Source of the DNA: Hyaloscypha bicolor E
Lineage: Eukaryota > Ascomycota > Leotiomycetes > Helotiales > Hyaloscyphaceae
Reading direction: 5' to 3'
Assembly (NCBI RefSeq): GCF_002865645.1
Contig: NW_020194685.1
Span: 2,567,363-2,631,362 of the forward strand
DNA: 64,000 nt
Within the stretch, counting starts at the first letter, position 1. Each line of letters starts with the position of its first letter. Positions 44,076 to 54,878 of this stretch are shown here, one piece after another. The notes beneath the pieces were generated by a model. That model was not told the DNA's origin and made no database searches. It worked only from the letters and a program-made list of their open reading frames with translations. A program made the position numbers and the translations under genes.

Positions 44076-45512
44076 TTAACGTTCGATCGGATACGTACAC
44101 CACATCTCAATCCGCACACCACGAACTTCCCTCAACAGCTCAATGTCCATTCCGTCCTGCCGCATTGCGACTACAATCGTATCATACTGTTCCAAGCATG
44201 CCCTATTCCAATCACCGTCGGCGAGACGTGCAATTTGTGGCAACATGCTCTGTTCCACGAGCCGGTCTGCAAATGACACATCCACCCTTCCTGATTGCGA
44301 GAGGCTCTTGATCAACTCCAGCCCCGGGGAGTTGCTCAACGTTGCCTGCCCTGCCTTGAACCCGACGCCGACGACCAGCACTCGTGGCCGCTGGTTGATC
44401 GTCTTGTAATGTCCTTCCTTGGAGACGGAGATGGAGTCGAGGACCCGTTGCGCAATGATCGATGGCCGTTCCCGCATCCTCTCCGTCGCCGCTTGGAGCA
44501 AAGGGAAGCTGTTGTTTGACAGGAGATAGTACGGGTTTATGGGAATGCAGTGCCCACCAACACCCAATCCTGGTGTGAAAGGCAGATATCCAAATGGCTT
44601 TGTTGCGGCGGCTGCGCACACTTCGAAAGAGTCAATTCCATGCGCAATGCATGCATCTGCCATTTCATTTGCATACGCAATGCATATCATCCGCTGACAG
44701 TTTTCGTATAGCTTCGTCATTTCTGCGATTTCGGGCTTGGAGACCGGGATAACAGTGTCGAAGACTGCCGAGTAGAGTCGAGTAATGCTCTCGAGAGACC
44801 CCGGGACGATATCATCGAGACCTGACACAACCTTGGGAATGGACTGAATGGGTGGTTCTGTTCGGCCTGGATCAACTCGCTTTGAATCGATGCTCAGTCA
44901 GCCCCCGGACATCACGTTTTTCCCCACGAAGAGAGTGCTTACCTCAGGAGACATGCCTGCGAAAAGGCCCCTGGATGCTGCGACAGGTCCAAGCAGCTGC
45001 CGGGTCATCCCCACCGCGACCGAACTCTCCACAACCACCGTGGCACCTGGACGGGCATACATGGCAACGGTTTTGATCGCGTCTCGAAGGGCCGAGGAAT
45101 CAATTCGCTTGTCGGGGAGAAGCAGAGTCGGAACAGCGATCAGGAAGTGGGTGGCGTCCTTGAGCTCACTCGCGTCGTTGGTACATCTTACATTTCTGTT
45201 GTGTCCAAACTCCCCCTGAACAAAGCCGATCCGCTCCTTTGATATGTCGAAACCCAGTACCTGGAACTCAGAAGAGAAGACTGCTATCAATTGCAAGCCT
45301 ACGTATCCAACACCAATCACGGCAACCATCGGTTCTGCATTCAGTTTGATGGGTGCTAAGTGGAGTAACGATGTTGCATCCTCGTTGACGTAGTCGTCCG
45401 CTGGAGGAGTGGCGGGAAGGTTCTCGTTCAGATAACTCCATAGATTTCCTGTGCCTTCTAAACATTCATTCGAGATAATGTTGCCTTCCGGTTTGATATT
45501 CGTCGACATCAT
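44076..45512 (-). CDS. UDP-N-acetylhexosamine 6-dehydrogenase (WbpA/WecC-like)
   Basis: NAD-dependent nucleotide-sugar 6-dehydrogenase that oxidises a UDP-HexNAc twice to the uronic acid. Two exons (45512-44943, 44879-44076) with a 63-bp intron, joined at MSPE-RVDPGRTEPP as in the family. Rossmann motif VIGVGYVGLQL near residue 65, ATHFLIAVPT, VVVESSVAVGMTRQLL, helix EMTKLYENCQRM, and the catalytic loop PGLGVGGHCIPINPYYL. The GGHCIP form, with KPFGYLPF before it, is typical of WbpA/WecC HexNAc dehydrogenases. Ordinary UDP-glucose dehydrogenases read GGSCFPKD. C-terminal Rossmann half: VLVVGVGFK and DTIVVAMRQ. About 458 residues. Rare in fungi; product UDP-HexNAc-uronate is inferred. Divergent from the GT2 gene. 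Confidence 0.87.
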
Positions 45513-46685
45513 TGTTGCAATGATCTTTTCTTGCTTAAACTTCTAGAAAATCAATGTATCTAATGAGGAAACGCTCTTTCAGGAATACTTTTACTTTATA
45601 TCGATATCACATCACTCTAGTGGGATTTGCTGTGTGGACCGTCTCTTTGCCTCGTACGTTTCCTGGACCGATTCCCACCCCACGGGGACCTCAGATGGCG
45701 CAGATTTCCGGGAACCTGACCCACGCGACATCTGGGCCCACGGCCATGCCCTTGGGTGAGTGAGGCTGAAAGAAGACTTCCGGAATCGCCGGAAATCTTG
45801 ACGGCCCGCACTGATGCGCCGATCTTCCTTGTTAGCTTGATCCGAGTCCATCTTGCATGCATGAGTGCGGGCCGGAGATTCCACGTGCTCTCGAGCATCC
45901 ATTCTGATATCTCAGAGATTACATTCAGTTACAGGTTCTCTGCTCGCTCTCCTGGAATAGGATAATGGACTGAGGTGTGTTGGGGGAAGCGATGAACTAC
46001 AGCAAGTAATCGTCGACCATTCCACACACCTTGCGCCTATTGATTCTTCATGGCCGTGAAACTCCTTGATTTCCTCCAGCCCCAGTCCAATGCTGTCCTA
46101 CTGGCAGTGGTCTTCTACTCAGCTACTCGGCTACTCAGCCAATGGCGGCGACTGAGCCCACGTTCTCACTTGGCAGTGTCTCGCCCTGAATAATACTTCC
46201 AGTCACCGCGCCAAATATTACTTGCCTAGGCCCTGCCGACTCGTACGGTGGCGTCAACAGCTTTTTGTGGGTATTTGGCCCCGCAAAAATTCTCCCCGCT
46301 AACCTTTTGCTCGGGTCCTTGGCGCTGTCGGTTCTTAGCCTGTCGGTTCTTAGCGCTGTCGGTTCCTTGCCATTGGTTGCACCGTGACGTACACAGCTTC
46401 AGTCAACATTGGCTCTGCAAAATTAGCCGCTTCTACCTATCCTCAGATGATGCGTTACTAAACAAATCCCAATGTAGTAATTGGCGTTTAAGCTGAGTCA
46501 AGTGTGGACTTCGAGACCCAATGTCCCTGGTCGTCGACCGCCGCCGTAAGCCGTGGTCACGCAATGGCGCTTGAAAATAATATGTTGAAAGTTTACAAAA
46601 CTCTGAACATGCCCGTGAACCAAGTAAAATTGTCACTCGTTTGTTTCTTCCTATACTCTCCTTCTTAAACTTCCTTGAAGTGAAA
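45513..46685. other. Divergent promoter of dehydrogenase and GT2 genes
   Basis: No gene supported. It contains a short 15-bp tandem repeat (46325-46366). Confidence 0.5.
46325..46366 (+). repeat. 15-bp tandem repeat (CTGTCGGTTCTTAGC)
   Basis: Two exact adjacent copies and a partial third, about 320 bp upstream of the GT2 ATG. Confidence 0.8.
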
Positions 46686-48968
46686 ATGGAATCTCCTACA
46701 AATCTTCCAAAGCCTGTCAAAGTTTTTGACCCAATCCCTCCGAAGAGTTCGACTGAGGGCTACGGAGCAGAGATCACTTCCCCAGAACCAACATACGCTC
46801 CTTCTGGCAGTGGAACAACACATAGCGGTACCGGTCTCTCTGGGAATTTTCCCCATTCGCACAGTATTTCATCTGGGTCTACAAAACTTTCCACTTTTAC
46901 TTCCACTTCCTCCAACGAAATTGCCCTACCACAGCCTCTCAAGGCGTTTATACCACCACATATCAACCATGAACTGGTTTCCTTCACGTCACCCGGAGTA
47001 TCTGTTACCCATACGCCTCGGCCACAGAATCATGATCAGGAGAAACTGGCATATCTGGTTCAGTCAATTGCAAAGAAGGGCACTGCACAGCCTACTGCTC
47101 AGTTGCAAGCCCGGGGAAAGCAGCGTATGAAGCTTGCAAAATATGCAATGACTCTCTTTTTAGTCACGTTCAAGTGAGTATCTTGGACTTTATTGAATCA
47201 GATCTACTCCGGCTTACACAGATAGCTTTATCTTCATTTTTTCGACGTGGTGGTGGCAAAAGTTCTACTACTTATTCCTCCCATTCATATCGCTTCCGCT
47301 CGCCCTCAACTGCGCAATGGTAGCATCCATCATATTTTTCACCACAAAGCACAAAGTTCGCCCAGAGCGTACCATAATACCCGAAAGCCCCGAGAGCTTG
47401 GTATTGCTCATGCCGTGCTACAACGAGACGATGGAAGAATGTACAAAATCATTGGACTCCCTCGTTGAACAAGTGAACATCGACCAGCACAAGAAAGCCA
47501 TTATGGTGATTTGTGATGGGCGTGTTCGGGGCCCCGGAATGGCTAAAACCACAGCCCAGTACTTGTTAGACGACATTTTGATTCGACCAACGGCTCGCCA
47601 TTTTATCAGGAAAGCTTACTTGGCTTGGGATAATCAGTACATGGACATTGAGGTCTCAAAAGGTACCTACAAAGGAGTTCCCTTCTTTTGCATCGTCAAG
47701 CAGCAAAACCAAGGCAAACGCGACAGCCTTATTGTTATACGGTCCTTCCTCTACAACTTCAACAAACGAGAGCAACATCCTCAAGTAATATTTTCTCCGG
47801 AGTTCTTCTCCCAGATGGCTTCATTCCTGGTTATAGATGCATCTATCTCTAATGTTGTTCACCTCATTGGGATGGATGCGGACACGATCTTTGATCCAAC
47901 TTGCATCTCAGAACTTCTCAAAGAATCCCGGTATCCTCACACTGTGGGTGTCTGCGGGTATGTTGCAGTTGATTTCAAATCTTCCAACTGGAGTGCGTGG
48001 AGTCTTTACCAATCCACCGAATACACCATCTCTCAAGGTCTCCGCCGCTTACACCAGTCAATCGCAACTCACAAAGTCTCCTGCCTCCCGGGCTGTTGTC
48101 AGCTCCTACGCATATGCTCAACTACCTGCGGCGACGAGATTCTGCTGCAGAAATTTGGATACTGCCCGGGTCCGCTGGATAGCATGCTTAAGCATATCCG
48201 AGCAACCGCTAGTGAAGATCGAAATCACGTCTGTCTTATGTTGACAACATCCCCTAAGGCCCAAACCCGCCAGGCCTTGAGGGCTCGAGCATATACCGAT
48301 GTCCCACACTCGTGGAGCATTTTCCTCAGTCAGCGAAGGAGATGGACTCTGGGAGCGACGTCGAATGATCTGCTACTAACTTTTGCCCGAGGAACCAATT
48401 GGTGGGAGAGGATTCTTGCGTTCTCGAATGTTTTGACGTGGTGCCTGAATGTATTTGTGCTGGCTAGTCTTGCCTGCATGATCAGGGCATTCATGAGTAA
48501 GTACAAATCCACCCTCTCAGCTGCTTGGCATGTGCTAAAATTTGGCCCATAGCGGTGCCATGGTTCATCATTGTCGCTTTTGCAAGTGTGATGATTATCC
48601 CACTCATCTACTACATTGGCATTGCGATATGGCTCCCACGCAACGCCGTTGAGCGAACGCAGTATCTCATCGGTCTCGCAATTTTCACGATTTGTGGACC
48701 ATTCATCAACATCTCAGTCCTCCTCTACGCGGTGTACAATATGGACTCCTTTGGCTGGGGTAAGACACGGCAGGTTGTCGCTGAGGAAACCGACAACGAC
48801 AGCGATACCGGCATTGGCAGCCCAAGCTCGTTGGGCTCTCGACATCTTCCTGACGACGAGGAATCGCAGGTGGTGTCAGGGAAGCTGACTCGCGATATGC
48901 CATTTACAGCTTCTCTGGGAATTTCAGGGTTGTCTGGTTCGAATTCATGCCGGGAAGGTGGCGCATGA
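46686..48968 (+). CDS. Chitin-synthase-like family 2 glycosyltransferase
   Basis: Membrane processive GT2 polymerising a nucleotide-activated amino sugar. Three exons, introns 47174-47225 and 48497-48552, about 724 residues. An N-terminal Ser/Pro-rich cytosolic region precedes membrane segments (FIFIFSTWWWQKFYYLFL). The catalytic core has LLMPCYNET, VICDGRV, VKQQNQGKRDSL, GMDADTIFD, STEYTISQGLRR, LPGCCQLLRICS, SEDRNHVCLML and FLSQRRRWTLGA (QxxRW). C-terminal membrane spans follow (WFIIVAFASVMIIPLIYY). All synthase motifs are intact. The set resembles the chitin synthase group more than hyaluronan synthases, but a short protein beside a HexNAc dehydrogenase suggests a modified or mixed polymer. 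Confidence 0.86.
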
Positions 48969-50557
48969 AGCCAAGCTTAATTAAGACATGGACTGCAAAC
49001 TCGCCATCCAGCTAGTATATAAAAATAATTTCAACATTTTTTGGGAGCAGACAAATTGCAGTGCAAAATCTTCACAATTGGTTGACAACCCCTTTTCTTT
49101 GGTGGCACGTGGCAGATCGAACGCACCGCAACAATAGGCTAGTCGAAGCGAGAGTGAATAAAGAGTCTTCCAATGAAACCCTCAAAAGTCCTGATTAAAA
49201 GCGCAAGAGGCGGCTGAGGTCCCGATTACCTGTTCATGGCTTTCCGCCATCAGCCTCCAACACTAACCTAGTAAAATAAATAAATCGGTCCTCCGCCACA
49301 GTTTTGAACTGTAAAAAGACTCTCGGGGGCTAGAACATGGGAAGATGTACCGAAGTCGACTTTTTCCGTGGGACTGCTTTTTTATTTCGTCGGCCTGACC
49401 GGCGGCGCCTTGTCTCACGTGTCTTCAGCTCACGTGCCTCCAGCAACAAGCGGCTCAGCCCTTCCCTCGCTGCTTTTCCAACCAAGGGGCAACACCCAAG
49501 AGCCAGGGGCCAGTGATTAGTGATTAGTGATCAGTGATCAGTGATCAGTGGCTAGTGACAACTAGTGACCACTCCGCTCTCTCCGCAAGTTCTCGACGCT
49601 TCGTCCGTACAATGGGGATTTCCCCAGGTCTTGCCACTGGGCAGACCAAGGCTTAGCAACATTCCACGAATCCCTGTACCGTTCCTCTGAGGAATGGAAC
49701 CACGGTGGAACGTATCGACTAGAAGACTTGGCCCCTTGTACCTAAGCGAGAAATTAGACCTCCCTCCCTACTTTTACCTCTTTAACTCAGATTTTATTAT
49801 AATAAGTATCTCTAATTAAAAAAGTAAGCTAGCATTAGTAATTAAATCTATTAGTATATTAATTCTGCATGTTTTTATATATATTTTTAAGGCACTTTTG
49901 AAATATTCTTAATTTTCTGGTGTCCCTCATCTCGTGCGTTGCATCCTCTCGCTTACTTACCCCTCGTTTATGTACCTCTCATACAAATTTACTATATCAG
50001 GTACTTAGCCAAGCCTCGCTTAGGGTTAGTCTGGAACGATCCAAGAAGGTTCCAGGAATGTTAACTAATCCATTCCAGGATTGATGCTGGATCGATACCT
50101 CAGGTATTATTTCCAAGCCTGTCCAGGTAGACCGCCGAGACAATGTCTCTGTGCTTGTAGATGCGGCGCAAACAGAGCCAGGACTGGTTTTCAAAGCCTA
50201 GAGCTCGGTGCTACAAGTTTTACTTTCGCGGCCTCTCCGGACTCCGCCCTATGACACTCTTTACCGTGGCCAGACTCCCGGGTTCCAATATGCCTGGAAC
50301 GAAAGCGCTTTGCTGGCACCGCTTTTCTCGCACTAGCTCTCGATCAGGACTGATTTTCGATGCATGTCTCACTGGTTCAGTCTTTTGGGCCATTCGACTC
50401 CATTTCCAGATCATAATCAGGCGAGCAAAGCTTTGTTGAACGTCTCTTACGCTTGGCTGCACAAATACATAGACCATGTGCGCGCTCTTCAAATACTCTT
50501 CTTGCCCCCAGATGATACTTCTTCCTAAACTCGTTGAATATTTTACTTTCCTTAACT
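48969..50557. other. Gene-free region, partly AT-rich, with a short tandem repeat
   Basis: No gene supported. 49.76-49.93 kb is strongly AT-rich, like a RIP-degraded repeat remnant. A 7-bp repeat lies at 49512. Confidence 0.5.
49512..49550 (+). repeat. 7-bp tandem repeat (AGTGATY)
   Basis: Five consecutive units with T or C in the last place, followed by degraded copies (GGCTAGTGAC, AACTAGTGAC). Confidence 0.85.
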
Positions 50558-52558
50558 ATGATGTTAACATACCTATCGACAGGATTGCTGCTCTTTTCGG
50601 ACGTGAGCAGGCCTGCTAGTCAGTTCGCTGCCGCTCATGGTACAGGCTTCCGCATCCGCTCTTCGCCTTCTCAGGACGAGCTGAATGTACATTTTGGTGA
50701 AGGCGAAGAAGTTCGTTCTCTGCCTGAATTACATTTACTTGGACGCCGGGGTCCCCAATCCTGTGGTGCTGGTGTCGGCTCCTGTCCAGCCGGACAATGT
50801 TGCTCTTCCGGTGGACTCTGCGGCACAGGAACTTCTTACTGTGAGGGACCTGATTGTCAACTTGATTATGGGCCAGCTTGCGATGGAAAGTAGGTGCTCT
50901 GATAATTTCCAACATGAGAAATGTTTACTAAAGTGTCATCGCAGCATCGCACCACCTGGATCATCTACCCTCAGCGTCCCTCGTCCGCTCTGGGGCAATC
51001 AAGTTTATGGTTCGATATTAGTCTCTAAATTTTCCAGTCACAGAGCCTCTCACTAACGAACTGAGATAGGCGGCCGTGGTCTCTTCCATTGCCAAACCCC
51101 AGGGACAATTGCCCTTACCTTCGATGACGGTCCATATCTGTACACCCAAACAGTTCTTGATACTCTTCAAAAATACAAGGCAACAGCCACCTTCTTCATA
51201 ACAGGAAACAACATCGGCAAAGGCCGCATTGATGACCCAACACTTCCATGGCCAGGCATACTACGCAGCATGTATGCTGCTGGTCACCAACTGGCGAGCC
51301 ATACCTGGACACATCAGGACTTGAGCCTCACCAATGCTACTCAGCGCCAAAATCAAATGGTGTACAACGAAATGGCCTTCAGGAATATCTTCGGCTGGTT
51401 TCCAACCTATATGCGCCCCCCGTTTACCTCCTGTTCCTACGCGTCTGGCTGCGAGGATCATATGGCCGCCCTAGGTTACCACATGATTTATCTGGACATA
51501 GACACAAAGGACTATATTAACGACTCTCCGAATCTAATTCAGAATAGCAAGGACTATTTTTCCGGCAACGTCTCGGGCAATGCGGCAAATAGTAGCTACC
51601 TCAGCTTGAGTCATGACACCCATTTCCAAACGGCAATCAACTTGACTGAATTCATGTTGCAGACACTGCAGGCGAGAGGCTTCAGAGCAGTAAGCGTGGG
51701 TGAGTGTTTGGGAGACCCGAAGATAAATTGGTATCGGAATGCAACCAACGGTGCTGCTCTTTCCAGCAGCGTCAGCTCGAGTTCCAGTACAGCCAGCAGT
51801 TCACCGTAAGTTGTCTTCATATTTCCTAACTCTCTTTTCCTTATCTCGTCTGCTTCATTATAACCTTTGAGAAAAATTCAACAGCAAGTTAACGAGAAGT
51901 AGTGCAGCACAAACCCCCACCATCTCCAGCTCAATCTCAATCTCAATAACCACCTCAACAACTACTTTGAAAACTTCAACCACATCCTCACGGACGTCTT
52001 CCAGCGTTTCATCTTCGCCTACAGCCCTAGTAATCACAAAAGATGGCTCCTGCTCTTCACGAAGCGGGGGGTTATACACCTGCAAAGGGTCGGCCTGGGG
52101 TGATTGCTGTTCTGCCTATGGGTGGTGGTAAGCAACAATACATTCTCTTCATCTCCTCCCCTGTAATCCAGTCAATCAACAAATCAATCAACCAATCCTT
52201 CTCTACATAGAATGAGCGTTAATCAATCTCCTATGTTTTATTAGCGGCAAGACATCCGCTTATTGCTCAGGAGGCTGCTTGCCTTCGTATGGGACATGCG
52301 CGCTGAGCACAGGGGTGATCGTCTCGGCGAATGGCATGTGTGGATCCGCGGTGAATCAGACGTGTCTTGGTTCAACCTATGGAAATTGTTGTTCCAAATA
52401 TGGATTTTGGTAAGGATTCTTCTTCCCCCCCAACCCCACCTTTTGCGTGTGGATCACACCGGCGTTGTAGTGGAACCTTGCTCATACTTCTGGACAGTGG
52501 GAACACGACGGCATACTGCGCCACGGGCTGTCAGGCTGGTTTTGGGACTTGCTCGTGA
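50558..52558 (+). CDS. Secreted polysaccharide (chitin) deacetylase with CBM18 modules
   Basis: Carbohydrate esterase family 4 (NodB) enzyme removing N-acetyl groups from chitin-like polymers. Tandem ATGs at 50558/50561 give a signal peptide (MMLTYLSTGLLLFSDV). An N-terminal CBM18 chitin-binding module (CPAGQCCSSGGLCG, YCEGPDC) precedes the NodB domain. All NodB motifs are present: TFDDGP, SHTWTHQDL, RPPFTSC, DIDTKDY and LSLSHDTH. A Ser/Thr linker leads to two C-terminal CBM18 modules (GDCCSAYGWCGKTSAYCSGG; NCCSKYGFCGNTTAYC). Six exons; introns 50890-50944, 51010-51069, 51806-51884, 52128-52244 and 52410-52496. Each CBM18 core is split by an intron at the same place (after YGxC). Intact. It lies downstream of the GT2 gene in the same orientation. 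Confidence 0.9.
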
Positions 52559-54820
52559 ACTTGGAGATTGGAGATGTTTCTATGATAATGCTTAGGGAGG
52601 CTGGAATTAAGATTTGACAATAGGTACTATATAGGGAATAATCTTTTTAAATATTGTTTTAGTTCACTAGTGAATCTTTTTGACATGTGGAGGTATTTCT
52701 CTCCTCAACAAAGAGGCAGAAGCTGGCGCGCATAACAATAGCTTAGACTTAGCTAATATACGTCAATTTTTCTATGATTGCTCCTGTCGGCCAAGTTGTC
52801 TGAAAGGCTCCATATTTTTAGCAGTCTCTCAAATTGAGCGGCACTGGTAGAAAGGTGATGGTGATCTTAAATATAGATATCCCCAAGGGGGGATCTTCCA
52901 AAAAGGGAAAATCGTCAACACAAGCTGATAAAGCTCGTAGAACGTTTACTCGAGACTACTGAAAATACTTCTGAGAAATGGCAATATCCTTAGCAGTGAC
53001 CCTTGGTGGCACTATTGATTGCATCGCATGATCACACTGAAAACCGAGCATTGGTAGCTGAAAACAAGGACTTTTATGATGGATCTGTCTTAGTGTCCGT
53101 GGAGATGTGCTTGGAGAATCATGCCACAACCTCAAGGCCATCTAGGGCCAAGCAATGCATTGTTTACCACAGAGAAACAGTTACCCGCTACGACTGGTGC
53201 CTCAGCTCAGGGATAACAGCAGTAGAGTCTTGGAAGAGAACAGACTGACTGCAAGAAAAGGAATTGATAGGCACGTGTGCTCAGACGAATGAAATGGCGA
53301 TCCCGAGAACTCGTAGATGACATCAAGGTTTGTGGACTGAAAACGGCAAGCAGCTGTCAAGGTGTAAGCGGACTAATCCAAAGTTCCAAACGGTATGTCG
53401 AAACAAGGGCGAGCATTCGTGCACCACTTGGTTGTCGACCCAGATAGAGCGCTTCAATGTCTTTGGTATGTGGTGAAATGGCCAGAGCAGACAAGAGGCT
53501 CAATGAGGGCCCAGATCAGAAAGATGCAAACGACTTGGCATGACTCCACCCCCAGATACCCACAAATAATAGTACAATGGTTCTCATGTGATGATGCCGT
53601 CAACTGAGGAACTCAACGCCGCCCTGGTATAACGCTCCCAAAATGCACTTCCCTATACCCAGCGTCTAGAGATTGCTCGGCACAGGCCGATGACGGAATC
53701 GGGTTCAATTTTGGTGCAGAGTGCTAGTACGTTTGAGGTTAAACAAGAAAGCGAGGTTGTTGTCTCACTTTTTATGGAGAAGTAGCGGAAATCTTCAAAT
53801 AGCTGAGATTTATGTTGCAGAAATTGATTCGCGTTAGCCCCAGTCCTAACGGCAAATCAGTTTCCCCGCGGTTTATAAGCTAACTGTAAACCCGTTTCCA
53901 ACCAGAGCACCGGGTCGCGGACTTTCCATGGAAGCTTTGCCCGGAATTTCCCTGCATTCTTCAAAGGGGTTGAGGGACGTTCAGGGGTTCACTTACCAAA
54001 AATGGTCACTTAAGCGAAGCGTGTTCAACAGCGTGCGGTACTCCAGAGTGACTTGTCTCGGGCTTTTGTCTCGGTCAGTCCGCAGTGCAGCACGTGGCAA
54101 GAAGTCAGCCCCACCTGGACCAGGCTCGCAAGTATCGCAGGTGATAAAGCGCTCTTAGCTCGAGGCCTAGACCACAGTATTTTGTCGTTCCTCCTGCATG
54201 TGCGCGTGGTGTTAATACTAACGGGTTAGCCAACCTACCACGGTTATCCGCTCTATTTTAATCTATTTTCGTTTCCTGGGAAGTGACTGAGACGCGCCAC
54301 TTTGTCATGTCGGCGATCTGCTTCTAGTCGGTGACTCCAAAACAAAACTAGGAAATATCTTCCGCGGGAAGTAGTCGGGGGGGTGGGGCTTTGCCTGAGC
54401 ATGCACTGAGAGGCCATTTTAGCTCCCAAAGGGGCTCGTTCTGGCTCCCTTGACCCTCGGTTATACTTTCCTTATCTTGTCTCTCACCAAGCTAAGGCAG
54501 GGACTCAATCACTCCACGTAAGAGAAGGCGGGTTATTTAAACAGTCATGTGATAGATACGGTGCAAGAATGTTTCGCTCTATATTACAGGACATGGCATG
54601 CTATCTAGGAGGCACACTTACCTAGATTCTCTATCTTTGACCTCTCGACGGTCACCCTTGGAGCCAATCATACATATGAACGTAAATCGCTTGAACACGT
54701 GATTTTGATATTTTATAACCCAAATATTTCTATATATTTTTGCACGCTGTTTAATCCCTGGACCGTTTCTAATAGCCTACTATGAGATGGGTTTTCTAAC
54801 TGCTCTCGAGCAAAGGGGTA
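52559..54820. other. Long gene-free region
   Basis: Over 2 kb without a recognisable gene on either strand. Short frames only; moderately AT-rich. Confidence 0.5.
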
Positions 54821-54878
54821 ATGGCGGCCTCGTTCCCTCCAATAAAGCCGCCTAGAGTGCGTTGCCATACTCTGCGCT

